Assembly: GCA_963734395.1 (NCBI GenBank)
Contig: CAVTGY010000002.1
Span: 186,001-250,000 of the forward strand
Reading direction: 5' to 3'
DNA length: 64,000 nt
Source of the DNA: Bog-756 sp963734395
GTDB lineage: Bacteria; Actinomycetota; Acidimicrobiia; Acidimicrobiales; RAAP-2
The notes beneath the pieces are model-generated. The model was not told the DNA's origin. It did not search any database and was given only the letters and a program-made list of their open reading frames with translations. The translations under genes and the position numbers were made by a program. This document shows positions 18,676 to 28,496 of this stretch, piece after piece (position 1 is the first letter of the stretch; every line of letters begins with the position of its first letter).

Positions 18676-19371
18676 CTACGTGGGCGAAGACGATCCCTGC
18701 TCGCTCGAGACTGCGTCTTCCTGCTTCAGCCATCCTGAGGCGTGCCGTCTCGCCCATGACTCGGTAACCCAGCCCTTGAAGATCGATCGCAACGCGTCGC
18801 GGTGGGTGAGAGCAAACATGATGTGGCTAAAGACGACGATGAAGATGGCCAGGGCCAGCACGTCGTGGACGAAGGTCGCACCGGTGCGCCAGTCGAGGGG
18901 AAAGAATCGATACCACTTGAGGATGGAACCCGTGGCGAGCATCACCACGATGGCACCTGCGGTGAAGAGAGCGTTGAGCTTCTGGCCCGGGTTGAACTTG
19001 TCCGGTTCGGGTATCCGCCGGCGCCCGAGCGACCACAGCCAACGAATCTCGCTTGCGGTCCAAAGGTTGAACCGTCGGACGTCATTGCGCAGGCGTTCTC
19101 CCCACGGACCTGCCAACGAGATGATCAGCGGGATGGGCAGTGCCACTCCCGACCACGTGTGGATGTTTTCGACGAGGACCCGGCGCCCGACGAATTGGTC
19201 CACCTGCACGAAGTACAGCGGTAGGGCGGTGGCCATGAGGATGCCGAAGAGAACGGCATTGGCCCAGTGAGCAGCCCGCTCCACCCGATCGAACCGTAGG
19301 ATCCGGCGTGAACCGATCAAGGACCGGCTTGCCTGAGCAAGAACTGGCGAGCCGCTAGCGTGATCAGTCAA
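18676..19371 (-). CDS. Membrane cytochrome b domain protein
   Basis: A 231-residue protein with four to five hydrophobic helices and histidines placed for bis-His heme b: VERAAHWANAVLF, ENIHTWSGVALPI, FVHDVLALAIFIVVFSHIMF. This matches the cytochrome b561/formate-dehydrogenase gamma group. It overlaps the 3' end of the molybdopterin oxidoreductase gene by eight bases, so it is probably that enzyme's membrane electron-transfer partner, comparable to MsrQ beside MsrP, though of a different cytochrome family. Confidence 0.8.
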   Translation of the reverse strand: MTDHASGSPVLAQASRSLIGSRRILRFDRVERAAHWANAVLFGILMATALPLYFVQVDQFVGRRVLVENIHTWSGVALPIPLIISLAGPWGERLRNDVRRFNLWTASEIRWLWSLGRRRIPEPDKFNPGQKLNALFTAGAIVVMLATGSILKWYRFFPLDWRTGATFVHDVLALAIFIVVFSHIMFALTHRDALRSIFKGWVTESWARRHASGWLKQEDAVSSEQGSSSPT

Positions 19372-20074
19372 CGGGTTGCTCGGTACCGCCGTTGGAGCTG
19401 CCGATCCAGCCGTCGACGGCGTACCCGTTCTGCTCCCAGTAGCCCGGTTCGACTTGGTCCACCACCCGTATGGCTGACAGCCACTTCAGCGACTTGTAGC
19501 CGTACATTGGGGCTACGTACAGCCGAACGGGCCCGCCGTGCTCGGTGGTGATCGGGGCTCCGAGCATCCGATAGGCGACGATGACGTCGGGACGGTGGGC
19601 TTGGTCGAGGGTGAGACTCTCGGTGTCCAGACCGTCGTAGGAGTCGAATGCGAGGGCTATGGCTTCGGATCGAACCCCGACCAGGTCAAGGACGTCGGAC
19701 AGCTTGACCCCCTCCCAGTGGACGTCGGGGACCCTCCAGCCGGTCACACACTGGAAGTCCTTCACCAGCTTGGTTTTCGGCATCGACTTGAGGTCGTCGA
19801 GGGTGAGGGTCACGGGGTGGTCAACGAGTCCGGTGACCTGCAGGCGATAGTCGGAATCCGAGATGTACGGGAACGAATTGGTCACGGTGTAGATCCGAAA
19901 GCGGTCTCCTCCGGGCAGCAAGCCACCGAGTCCCGAACCGAGCGCGCTCCCGACCACGTTCTGGATCCGTGCCCCGAACACGATGCCGGCCGCGCCGGCG
20001 GCGACCATACCGACAAATACCCGCCGCCCTACCCGCTTCGGACGATCCGATGGGAGGATCCGCTGCTCTACCAC
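19364..20074 (-). CDS. Molybdopterin-dependent oxidoreductase, sulfite-oxidase/YedY-like
   Basis: About 236 residues from GTG at 20074. A twin-arginine-like region (KRVGRRVFVGMVAAGAAG) precedes the Mo-binding domain, which contains VKDFQCVTGWRVPDVHWEG, where the Cys is the expected molybdenum ligand, and HGGPVRLYVAPMYGYKSLKW near the end. The family uses Mo-MPT in the cell envelope. Presence next to a full Mo uptake and cofactor set makes it the obvious local customer. The substrate is unknown. The frame is open to 20266 but the start at 20074 gives a proper export signal. Confidence 0.82.
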   Translation of the reverse strand: MVEQRILPSDRPKRVGRRVFVGMVAAGAAGIVFGARIQNVVGSALGSGLGGLLPGGDRFRIYTVTNSFPYISDSDYRLQVTGLVDHPVTLTLDDLKSMPKTKLVKDFQCVTGWRVPDVHWEGVKLSDVLDLVGVRSEAIALAFDSYDGLDTESLTLDQAHRPDVIVAYRMLGAPITTEHGGPVRLYVAPMYGYKSLKWLSAIRVVDQVEPGYWEQNGYAVDGWIGSSNGGTEQPVD

Positions 20075-20457
20075 AGGATCATCGTAGGAGACGATCCGTT
20101 GGAACCGGTGTCGCCTCCTGGCTAGCCGCAGAATGGAGAACTCCTGCCCATCGCCAATGTGAGCGCGGTACAAGGGACCAGCTCTCACCGGTCGGGGCAG
20201 CATCACATTGCCGGTGGTGCGGAGGTCGGCGAGGCTCCTTGATGCAGACCGGAGTAGGCCATCCAAGGCGATCGGATGCCGGACCTGCCCCCAGTCTGGG
20301 CAGCACAGTCATCCACGACCGAAGGACGGGGCTCGTCGACAAAACATCGCCAGGTTTGTCGTCGTCACCCGGCCGAGGCTCGTCAAGCGGCATGGGTCTG
20401 GACACTCGTAGAGCTATAAGGTAAGATACTGGGTATGCTAACGAACTCGGAAATCTT
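20075..20457. other. Divergent intergenic region
   Basis: This 383-base stretch lies between the oxidoreductase (minus) and the padR-type gene (plus). Apart from a dyad at 20422-20440 nothing in it could be assigned. Confidence 0.4.
20422..20440. promoter_or_regulatory. Candidate PadR operator
   Basis: An imperfect dyad with arms TAAGATAC and GTATGCTA around TGG; the inner ATAC/GTAT halves pair exactly and 6 of 8 positions match overall. It lies 18 bases before the GTG of the PadR gene, in an AT-rich patch unlike its surroundings, as expected for autoregulation. Confidence 0.4.
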
Positions 20458-21039
20458 GTGAGCGTCCGCCACGCCCTGTTGGCGCTTCTGAGTGAAGGCC
20501 CCAAGTACGGCCTTCAACTGCGCCAGGAGTTTGAGGCCCGAACCGGTGAGGTCTGGCCGTTGAACGTCGGGCAGGTGTACACCACCTTGCAACGCCTAGA
20601 GCGTGACGGGCTGGTGGAATCTGAGGACGACGCCGACGAAGGGCCCCAAAAGGGATTCCACCTCACCCCCGAGGGTCAGGATGAGCTGGCGCGCTGGCTC
20701 CATACTCCGCCTGACCTCAGCTCGCCGCCCCGTGACGAGCTGGTGATCAAGGTGATGGTGGCGCTTCGGATGCCCGGCGCCGATGTCCATGAGGTGATCC
20801 AGGTCCATCGCCGCTACCTGGTCGAGCTCATGCAGCAGTGGACCCGGCTCAAGGAGGACGAGGCCGAGTTCGACCTCGGGTTCGCCCTGGTAGTCGACGC
20901 CGAGTTGTTTCGGCTCGACGCGCTGGTCCGGTGGCTGGATGCCGCGGACGGTCGGATCAAGCGTGCGGCATCCGATCCTCCTCGACCGGAGTCATTCCCG
21001 ATGCCGAAGTTGCGACGGAGAATAGGGGTGCGGCCATGA
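20458..21039 (+). CDS. PadR family transcriptional regulator
   Basis: A 193-residue protein. The N-terminal winged helix reads SVRHALLALLSEGPKYGLQL, then WPLNVGQVYTTLQRLERDGLV and KGFHLTPEGQDELARWL, typical of PadR. The C-terminal half is helical (Vir_act_alpha_C-like) for dimerisation. It starts with GTG and its stop overlaps the ATG of the ABC ATPase gene, so regulator and exporter form one operon, a common PadR-ABC arrangement in actinobacteria. Confidence 0.88.
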   Translation: MSVRHALLALLSEGPKYGLQLRQEFEARTGEVWPLNVGQVYTTLQRLERDGLVESEDDADEGPQKGFHLTPEGQDELARWLHTPPDLSSPPRDELVIKVMVALRMPGADVHEVIQVHRRYLVELMQQWTRLKEDEAEFDLGFALVVDAELFRLDALVRWLDAADGRIKRAASDPPRPESFPMPKLRRRIGVRP

Positions 21040-21757
21040 GCATGCTCGAACTGCGGAAGGTATCCAAGGTCTACGGCGAGGGCGCCGCGCAGGTCCAGGC
21101 CCTGTACGACGTCGAGCTGTGGGTCGATCCCGGCTCACTGGTGGCGGTGATGGGAGCGAGCGGATCGGGCAAGAGCACGCTGCTGACCATCGCCGGGAGC
21201 CTGGAGGCACCGACCAGCGGTGAGGTGCTCGTCGGCGGGGCACTCCTGTCCAAGATGACCCGCAACGATCAGGCCCGCATGCGTCGCCGCTCGATCGGCT
21301 ACGTGTTCCAGGACTACAACCTGTTGGCCGGGCTGACCGCGGTGGAGAACGTCTCGCTCCCGCTCGAGCTCGACGGTGTCTCGGGCAGGAAGGCACAGGC
21401 GGCGGGAATGGCGGTCCTCGAAGAGCTCGGTCTTGCCGATCGGGCCTCGCACTTCCCCGACGAGCTCTCGGGTGGCGAGCGCCAGCGGGTCTCCATCGCC
21501 CGGGCCGTGGTCGGCGATCGCCACCTGCTCCTGGCCGACGAGCCTTCAGGAGCACTGGACTCGACCAACGGTGAGGCGGTGATGCGCATGATCCTCGGCG
21601 CCTGCAAGCGTGGTATGGCCGCAGTCGTCGTCACCCATGATGCCCAGCTGGCCTCGTGGGCCGACGGGTGGTTTTCCTCCGGGACGGGCGGGTGGTCGAC
21701 CAGACCATGGCGCCGCCCAGCCCCGAGTCGTTGCTCCAGTCCGCTCCGCGTTCATGA
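21036..21757 (+). CDS. ABC transporter ATP-binding protein, MacB/LolD type (one frameshift)
   Basis: ATG at 21036 within ATGA. Walker A MGASGSGKST, Q-loop FQDYNLLAG, signature LSGGERQRV, Walker B LLADEPSGALD and VVVTHD are intact. Near 21668 one base is missing: restoring it turns the terminal out-of-frame text into RVVFLRDGRVVDQTM and ends the gene at a TGA at 21755-21757 that overlaps the permease ATG. The MacB/LolD type pairs with FtsX-like permeases and powers lipid, peptide or antibiotic export. Confidence 0.87.
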
Positions 21758-24313
21758 CCACGATGCTCGAGCGACCGCCAGCTTGAGGCACTGCCGGCCA
21801 ACGGGGGCCTTCCGGCGCGACGGGCCGTGGTGCGATGGTCATGGCGTCTGTTCTGGCGCGAGTGGCGCCAGCAGTTCCTGATCCTCGCTCTCATCACCGT
21901 CGCCGTGGCGGCGACGATTGTCGGTTCGACCGTGGCGATGAACAACCCTCCGCCTAAGAACGCCGGTTTCGGAACGGCCCGGTATTCCGCGTCCTTCAGC
22001 GCCTACGACCCCCAGGCGGCGAGCGTCATCGCCAGGCTGGAGCACGCAGGCCCGGTCGATGTCATCGAGAACGAAACGCTGTCCATCCCCGGTTCGATCA
22101 ACACCTACCAGCTCCGTGCGCAAGACCCCCACGGTCCCTTTGGCGGTCCGATGCTCTCCCTCCTCTCCGGTCATTACCCGTCAGGCGCGGACCAGGTCGC
22201 CGTGACCAGCGGCGTTGCCTCGGCGTTCCACCTGTCGGTGGGGGACACCTGGCGAGTCGGCGGTGAGGAGCGCCAAGTGGTGGGAATCGTCGAGAACCCC
22301 CAGAGTCTCCTCGACGAGTTCGCGCTCGTCGCACCCGGGCAGGTTACAAATCCCACCGGGATCACGGTGTTGTTCGACGACCCGGGCGCTCCGTTGAGTT
22401 CGTTCAAGGGCACTCAGGTCGAGACCCCGGGATCAGTTGCGCAGTCCAATCCAATCAATCCCGAGACGATCTCACTCGTCGCACTGGTCCTCGGGATGCT
22501 GCTCATCGCGCTGGTCTCGATCGGTGGCTTTACCGTGCTCGCACAACGCCGAATGCGATCGATTGGAATGCTCGAGTCGACCGGCGCGACTGACCGTCAC
22601 GTCCGCCTCGTCGTCAGCGCCAACGGCGCCGTGGTCGGCGTCGTTGGTGCGATTCTCGGTTTCATCCTGGGCCTCCTCGTCTGGCTCATCTACCGGCCAA
22701 GTCTCGAACAGAGCTCACACCACCTCATCGGTGTGCTCGCGCTCCCGTGGACCGTGGTGATTGCCGCGATGGTGCTCGCCGTCGTGGCGGCACTCTTCGC
22801 CGCCTCCCGCCCGGCGCGGGCGATCACCAAGGTGCCGATCGTCCAGGCGTTGTCGGGCCGACCGGCCCCTCCTCGTCAGATCCACCGGTCAGCGATCCCT
22901 GGCATCGTTCTTCTCGCCCTTGCCTTCCTATTGCTCGGCTACTCAGGGGGCACCAATAACGGCAACGGGAGCGGTGGAACACCGGAGCTTCTCCTCGGAA
23001 TCGTCCTTCTGGTTCCTGGACTGATCCTGCTGGCACCGTTCGTCCTGTCGTTGGCCGCCCATCTGGGTCGCCGAGCACCGATCGCGACCCGGCTCGCACT
23101 GCGCGATCTGGCCCGCTATCCGGGCACGTTCGGGTTCGGCACTCGCGGCGATCAGCATCGGTGTGCTGGTCGCGGTGATCGTGATGCTGGCCGCGGCGGC
23201 CCGGTATGGGAATGTCCTCGACTACGCGGGCCCGAACGTTTCGTCGAACGAGCTCGCCCTCCACGCCAATACCCCGCCACCGGCGGGAACGGTACGAGGT
23301 GCAACCGAACGGTCGTACTCAGGTGGCCGGGCAGCCCTCGACCAGCGTGGCGACTCCCGATCAATTCGGCGGCGAGCGCCGAGCAGATCGCCAAGGGTAT
23401 CGGTGGGCAGCTCGTTGCTCTCGAGTCGCCGAATGCGCAACTGAACGGGACCCAGGGTGGTCGTCAGTGGGACGGTCAGATCTACGTGGCGACGCCGCAG
23501 TTGCTGCGGGCGTTCGGGATCACCCAGTCCGACATCAACCCGAACGCGGACGTCTTGAGCTCGCGCCCCGGACTCTCGGGCGTCTCGAGTCTCGTCCTCA
23601 ACTACACGTCAGGAGGCAAGTCAGCGGATGGTCCTGGCGCCCCTGGCGGGCCAGCCGGATCTTCCCAGAGCTGTACGGCCGCCACAGGCTGTCTTTCGAA
23701 CCCGGTGATTCAAGAGGTCAGTGCACTACCAAGTGGAACCTCGGCTCCGAACACGGTGATCACCGAGCACGCGATGCGCGAGTTCCACATCACGGCGAGC
23801 ACCAACGACTGGTTGGTGCAGGGAACCCAACCCTTCACCGCGGCACAGATCAGTAGCGCCGAGCTCGCCGCATCGACGTCGCAGCTCTCGGTCGAGTCGA
23901 AGAACGATCAGCCGACTTCGTCCGCCGTCATCGGCTGGGCGACGATCTTCGGCATCATCATCGCCCTCGGTGTGCTCGGAATGTCGGTCGGGCTCGTTCG
24001 GAGCGAGACGGCGAGCGACCTCCGCACGCTCGCGGCGACCGGCGCGTCCAGCTTCACGCGGCGCACCCTGACCGCCGTGACGGCCGGGGCGCTCGGCTTT
24101 CTCGGTGCGCTCCTCGGGGTGGTGGGAGGTTACATCGGCATGATCGGTTGGCTTCGGAGTAACTCACTGAACGGGGGGATCGCCGCGCTCGGGAACGTTC
24201 CTATCGCCGACCTCCTCCTGATCCTCGTCGGTATGCCGCTGTTCGCGGCGATCGTCGGGTGGCTCTTCGCCGGGCGTCAGCCTTCCGGCCTTGCCTGGCA
24301 GCCGATGGAATGA
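21754..24313 (+). CDS. FtsX-like ABC transporter permease (frameshifted)
   Basis: Reconstructed ~850-residue permease. ATG at 21754 gives MTTMLERPP; after a shift near 21780 it continues QLEALPANGG and WSWRLFWREWRQQFLILAL (first helix). A large extracellular domain, FtsX helices (LVALVLGMLLIALVSIGGF; AAMVLAVVAALFAASRPARA) and a second FtsX unit near the end (ATIFGIIIALGVLGMSVGLV; AGALGFLGALLGVVGG) follow. A pair of compensating shifts (about 23120-23400) masks GVLVAVIVMLAAAARYGNV. Partner of the ATPase just upstream; cargo unknown. Confidence 0.85.
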
Positions 24314-24554
24314 GGGCTTCTTCCGAGCTCGACCGCGGCCCGGGTGGTCCGGTCCTGGACGAGCCCGGTATGGCCGTTTTTGCACCTGTTTCTAGGTAGG
24401 TCTGGAGTCCGATTCTCCCCCCAGCTCTACTACCGCTTGAGGACGGTCGGAATGCGTGCGTAGGATCAAGGATCGCGGACCCTCTGGCCGGACGGCATAG
24501 TTCTCGGTGACGGTGCGCGAACCGAGGCACGACGACCAGCACGGAGGCGAAAGA

Positions 24555-26315
24555 GTGACGGCGAAAGCGATGAACGGTGGCAGGCGAGGTCGTCACGGCG
24601 GAACAAGGACCGGGGTGGGGCGGGTGCGGCTTCTGGTCGGCACCATGCTGGCTGCCGCTTCCTTGATTGTGCCGATCGCATTGATGGGCGGCTCGACCAC
24701 CGCCTCGGCGGCCACGCCCTCTTCAACGACCTGTGGCGGCACTCCCACGAGTCCCGCCCCGCTGGCCGGCGGGACCTACACCTCGGTGTCCGTCACCGGG
24801 GTGTGCGCCGTCAACGCGGGACAGGTGATCGTCACCGGCGACGTCACCGTGGCCTCGGGGGCGGCCCTGGTTGCCGCCTTTGCCAAAAATGACCTCGGTG
24901 GCCCGGGAACATCAGGATTGACCGTCGACGGCAACATCGACGTCGCCAGCGGAGGCACGCTGCTCTTGGGATGCGAGGCTCTACATTTTGCCTGCGTCGA
25001 CGATCCTGATCAGAACAATCCGACCCTCAACTCTCCCGACAGCGTCCAGGGAAGTGTGGTTGCCACCGATCCCCTGGGAGTTGTGATTCATGACTCGACG
25101 ATCGGAGGGGATGCCATCCAGTCGGGCGGGGGCGGTGGCGCCAGCTGCACCCCGAGCGGGATCTTCGCAGTGTTCATGTCTCCCGTCTACAGCGACTACG
25201 AGGACAACGCCATCGGCGGCAACCTGCGGATCACCGGGCTCACCTCCTGTTGGCTTGGCGGATTGCGCAATACCATCGGCGGTAGCGTCACCTACTCCGA
25301 CAACAACCTCACCGATCCCGATGCCAACGAGATCCTGTCCAGTCACATCGCCGGCAATCTCCTGTGTTCGGGGAACTCGCCTGCGATTCAGTACGGGGAC
25401 TCGAGCGAGGACGTAACCCCATCGACGCCCAACGTGGTTGGGGGCTTTGCCACCGGTCAGTGCGCCTTCGGCGTGGAACAGCCGAGGCCGGCTCCCGTGC
25501 CCGGTCCCGGCGGGAACCCCGCCGGACCTCTCGCTCCCATCTCGTTGCCCAATTCGACGCCGCCCGGGTACTGGCTGGTGGCCAAGGACGGGGGCGTGTT
25601 CAGCTTCGGCCCGCCGTTCTTGGGCTCCGAATCCGGCACACCCTTGGCCCAACCCATTGCCGGCATGGCCGCGGTACCTGGTGGGAGTAGCTACAACCTC
25701 GCCGACGCCAGCGGTGCTGCCTATGGGTTCGGACCCCATGCCTCCGATTGCACCGGCCTGACCTCCGCGCTCAACAAGCCGGTGGTCGGGATTGCCGCGG
25801 CCCCGGGAGGCAACGGATGCTGGCTCGCCGCGGCCGACGGCGGCGTCTTCGCCTTCGGCTCGAACGCGCCGTTCTACGGATCGGCTGGGAGCCTCACCCT
25901 CAATAAGCCGGTGGTTGGCGTGGCCGCGGCCCCCACAAACAATGGCTACGACCTGGTGGCCTCCGACGGCGGCGTGTTCAGCTACGGGCCCGGCGCCACC
26001 TTCCAGGGTTCGATGGGTGGTCAGCACCTCAATCAGCCCGTCGTCGGCATGGCGATGGATCCGGTAACCGGTGGGTATTGGCTGGTGGCGGCCGACGGCG
26101 GCGTCTTCAGCTTCAATGCTCCCTTCCTCGGCTCGCTTGGCGGCCAGAAGATCAACAAGCCAATCGTGGGTATCGCCTCCGCACCGACCGGTGACGGTTA
26201 CTACCTGGTGGCCGCCGATGGCGGTGTGTTCGCCTTTGGAACCGGAGCACACTTCCAGGGCTCGACGGGCGGCATCGTGCTCAATCAGCCGGTCGTGGGG
26301 ATGTCGCTTGGCTGA
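24555..26315 (+). CDS. Secreted repeat protein with GYWLVA-DGGVF-FG repeats
   Basis: About 586 residues from GTG at 24555, which has GGAGG seven bases upstream. A signal peptide (LLVGTMLAAASLIVPIALMG, cleavage near ASA) leads to a ~300-residue beta-rich domain with DGNIDVASGG and GGNLRIT stretches that resemble a polymer-of-strands or beta-helix. A Pro/Gly linker follows, then six ~45-residue repeats of the form GYWLVAADGGVFSFN...LNKPVVGMA. I associate this repeat with Acidimicrobiia surface proteins, where it often follows an enzymatic or binding domain. No catalytic motif is visible. It is alone and intact. Confidence 0.75.
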   Translation: MTAKAMNGGRRGRHGGTRTGVGRVRLLVGTMLAAASLIVPIALMGGSTTASAATPSSTTCGGTPTSPAPLAGGTYTSVSVTGVCAVNAGQVIVTGDVTVASGAALVAAFAKNDLGGPGTSGLTVDGNIDVASGGTLLLGCEALHFACVDDPDQNNPTLNSPDSVQGSVVATDPLGVVIHDSTIGGDAIQSGGGGGASCTPSGIFAVFMSPVYSDYEDNAIGGNLRITGLTSCWLGGLRNTIGGSVTYSDNNLTDPDANEILSSHIAGNLLCSGNSPAIQYGDSSEDVTPSTPNVVGGFATGQCAFGVEQPRPAPVPGPGGNPAGPLAPISLPNSTPPGYWLVAKDGGVFSFGPPFLGSESGTPLAQPIAGMAAVPGGSSYNLADASGAAYGFGPHASDCTGLTSALNKPVVGIAAAPGGNGCWLAAADGGVFAFGSNAPFYGSAGSLTLNKPVVGVAAAPTNNGYDLVASDGGVFSYGPGATFQGSMGGQHLNQPVVGMAMDPVTGGYWLVAADGGVFSFNAPFLGSLGGQKINKPIVGIASAPTGDGYYLVAADGGVFAFGTGAHFQGSTGGIVLNQPVVGMSLG

Positions 26316-26356
26316 TCGGTACCGACAACCAGCCTGAGCACACGGCCATTCTGGGT

Positions 26357-27040
26357 ATGGGACGTAGAGTGAGCGTGATGAGGCAGCGGTATTGGCGCAG
26401 CGCGACCGCTGACGAGGCGATGCAGAGCGACCACGCGTTCATCTGGCGGGCGATTCTTGAGACGATCGACGTCGACCTCGTTGAGAAGCGGGTGCTCGAT
26501 GCCGGCTGCAACCAGGGCGGGTTCCTCCGGCTGATCGCAGATCATTGCGGCATCGACGAAGGATTCGGTTACGACCCGGCCTCGAGCGCCATCGCGGATG
26601 CCCGGCAGCTCGCTGGGCAGCGACCGCTTGAGTTCGAGGCCGCCGCCACGGTACCCGCCGGGTGGCAGGGCTTCGACGTCGCGTTCAGTCACGAGGTGCT
26701 CTACCTCCTCGACGACCTCCCCGACCACGCCCGAGCGATCTTCAACGCGTTGGTGCCCGGTGGTGTGTACTACGCGGTCATGGGTGTTCATGCCGCCAGC
26801 CCGCTGATGGCGGCGTGGCACCAGGTCAACATCGAGGAGTTGCATCTACCCAAGCTTTACGACATCGACGAGGTAGTGGCCGCCTTCGAGGGGACAGGAT
26901 TCGACGCATCCGTCGGCCGGCTCGCGATTCGCTTCGTACCCACCGCCGGCAACGGGCACCATGGCGAGGGGCGGCTACTCGACTGGCTGGAGTACTACTG
27001 CGACCAGAAGCTCCTCCTTCGCTTCAGCCGCTCCCGCTGA
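26357..27040 (+). CDS. Class I SAM-dependent methyltransferase
   Basis: A 227-residue protein with motif I VLDAGCNQGGFLRLIAD, acidic GFGYDPASSAI and a DVAFSHEVLYLLDDL core, then NALVPGGVYYAVMG. Matches the Methyltransf_25/11 group. The G-C-N-Q-G variant of motif I is less common but compatible with SAM binding. Substrate unknown. The kinase gene at 27078 starts 37 bases downstream on the same strand. Confidence 0.75.
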   Translation: MGRRVSVMRQRYWRSATADEAMQSDHAFIWRAILETIDVDLVEKRVLDAGCNQGGFLRLIADHCGIDEGFGYDPASSAIADARQLAGQRPLEFEAAATVPAGWQGFDVAFSHEVLYLLDDLPDHARAIFNALVPGGVYYAVMGVHAASPLMAAWHQVNIEELHLPKLYDIDEVVAAFEGTGFDASVGRLAIRFVPTAGNGHHGEGRLLDWLEYYCDQKLLLRFSRSR

Positions 27041-27077
27041 GCGATCCCATTCCGGGTGCCTCAAGTACCGTACGGAG

Positions 27078-27761
27078 GTGGCGCGGCTGATCCTCATCAA
27101 TGGCATACCCGGCGCCGGCAAATCGGCGCTCGGACGCCGGCACCTTGACGATCACCAGCTGGCGTTGGCAGTGGACATCGACGTCATCCGGTCGATGCTT
27201 GGGCGTTCCCTTGAGGAGCCGTCGATGTCGGGGCTCGCGGCGCGGGATCTTGCTCGTGCCATGGCCCGGACCCACCTCCAGGCTGGCCACGACGTGCTGG
27301 TGTGTCAGTTCCTCGGACGGCTCGATTTCGTGGAGGCCCTGGATCAGATGGCGGCTGTCGCGGGGGTTCCATTCGTCGAAGTCGCGCTGGTGACCGAGCT
27401 TGGCGAATCCCTGGAGCGGTTCCTGCGACGTTCGAGAAACGACAGCCGTCCAGAGCACAGGGACGCAGCCCTCCTCCTCGATCGGGCCGGCGGACCAGAC
27501 GCGCTCGCCGAGATGCAGACCCGCTTGGAGAGCGTCGTGCGTGCTCGCCCGAACACACGCAGAGTTGGCGTCGTCGACGGAGATCTGGAGGAGACCTACC
27601 GAGGTTTGCTCCGGGCCATACTCTCAAGAGTGATCCTCGCCCGATTGGCTGGGATGGTCGATCACCGACGGACCAGTGGTATGCCGGCGATCTTGGTCCC
27701 CGTCACCCGAATCAATTGTTGGCCAGCCGGTAAGAACCGACGACAGCAGCATCGGCTGTGA
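27078..27761 (+). CDS. P-loop kinase of the AAA_33 / zeta-toxin-like type
   Basis: Starts at GTG 27078 (ARLILINGIPGAGKSALGRR). Walker A G-I-P-G-A-G-K-S is followed by DIDVIRSMLGRS (substrate-side Asp), LQAGHDVLVCQFLGR and an Arg-rich lid (RFLRRSRNDSRPEHRD). This resembles small-molecule or nucleoside/aminoglycoside-type kinases. The last ~35 residues run into the convergent gene at 27712 and look non-coding, so the natural stop was probably earlier and lost to a frameshift. Confidence 0.7.
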   Translation: MARLILINGIPGAGKSALGRRHLDDHQLALAVDIDVIRSMLGRSLEEPSMSGLAARDLARAMARTHLQAGHDVLVCQFLGRLDFVEALDQMAAVAGVPFVEVALVTELGESLERFLRRSRNDSRPEHRDAALLLDRAGGPDALAEMQTRLESVVRARPNTRRVGVVDGDLEETYRGLLRAILSRVILARLAGMVDHRRTSGMPAILVPVTRINCWPAGKNRRQQHRL

Positions 27762-28018
27762 CCGGGCCCTCCTCCACCCGGTGCTGGATATCTGACTGAA
27801 ACCGAGCGAATGCATCCGATGACTGCAGTGGATTTACGTCTCCCTCGATCATCGCAACATGGACAAAGCTGACTCCATCGTCGAGCCGGAAGGACGCGTA
27901 CTGCAGTCCGTCGGGTTGTACTATCGGCCAATTCGGCAAACACCCCCCGTATGAGGCGTTCATTCTCGTCCGCACACTCTGGTTTGGTCCGGTAGCGGAC
28001 CACCTTGGTCACTGTCAT
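27712..28018 (-). CDS. ABM-like small protein (one frameshift)
   Basis: Reconstructed ~100-residue alpha/beta-barrel monomer: MTVTKVVRYRTKPECADENE and LIRGVFAELA in one frame, then after a shift near 27915 DGLQYASFRLDDGVSFVHVA and EGPVTADAAVVGSYRL. The pattern is that of the antibiotic biosynthesis monooxygenase/dimeric barrel superfamily; many members have no known enzyme activity. It lies 76 bases after the ArsR-SRPBCC set on the same strand and could be co-transcribed. Confidence 0.7.
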
Positions 28019-28094
28019 CAGTCATCTCCTTCTCATCGGTATTCAACAACGTCATAGGTCGGCGATCGACATTCACTCCTCAATCACTGGACAA

Positions 28095-28496
28095 TCAGAT
28101 TGCCCGCATTTTGTTGTTGCGGGGATCGTGGGTGACTTCGGCGAGCCCCAGCGCCTCGAGGAGCGGTGGGAGATACATCCCGAATCGACCGCGGTAGCCG
28201 TTGCGCAGGCCGTACCAGCCACCGACGGGATTGTCCGGTGATCGCCCCCACGCTTCGACGGTGCCTTCCGCTGCCGGCTTCTTCTCGTCGGCGGCGCCCA
28301 GAATGACCCAGTCGTCCTGCTCGGTGAGCCAACCGTGGAGATCGTCGATGGCCCGGAGGTGGTACTTCAAGGTGGTGGACCCGACTTGGCAGACGAGCGT
28401 CGGCGGATCGGCCTGCTCGTCCTTGTACATGGTGTACTCCGAGGTTCCCGGTGGCGTCTTGAGCATCCACGGATCGTCCTTGGTCCCAGCGGTCAT
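28095..28496 (-). CDS. Conserved protein of unknown function (DUF6855-like)
   Basis: An intact 133-residue protein: AGTKDDPWMLKTPPGTSEYT, then VCQVGSTTLKYHLRAIDDLH, then GTVEAWGRSPDNPVGGWYGL and FGMYLPPLLEALGLAEV. I recognise this as a well-conserved actinobacterial family that I associate from memory with DUF6855; no function is known to me. Its ATG overlaps the stop of the SRPBCC gene (ATGA), so it belongs to the ArsR-controlled operon. Confidence 0.7.
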   Translation of the reverse strand: MTAGTKDDPWMLKTPPGTSEYTMYKDEQADPPTLVCQVGSTTLKYHLRAIDDLHGWLTEQDDWVILGAADEKKPAAEGTVEAWGRSPDNPVGGWYGLRNGYRGRFGMYLPPLLEALGLAEVTHDPRNNKMRAI

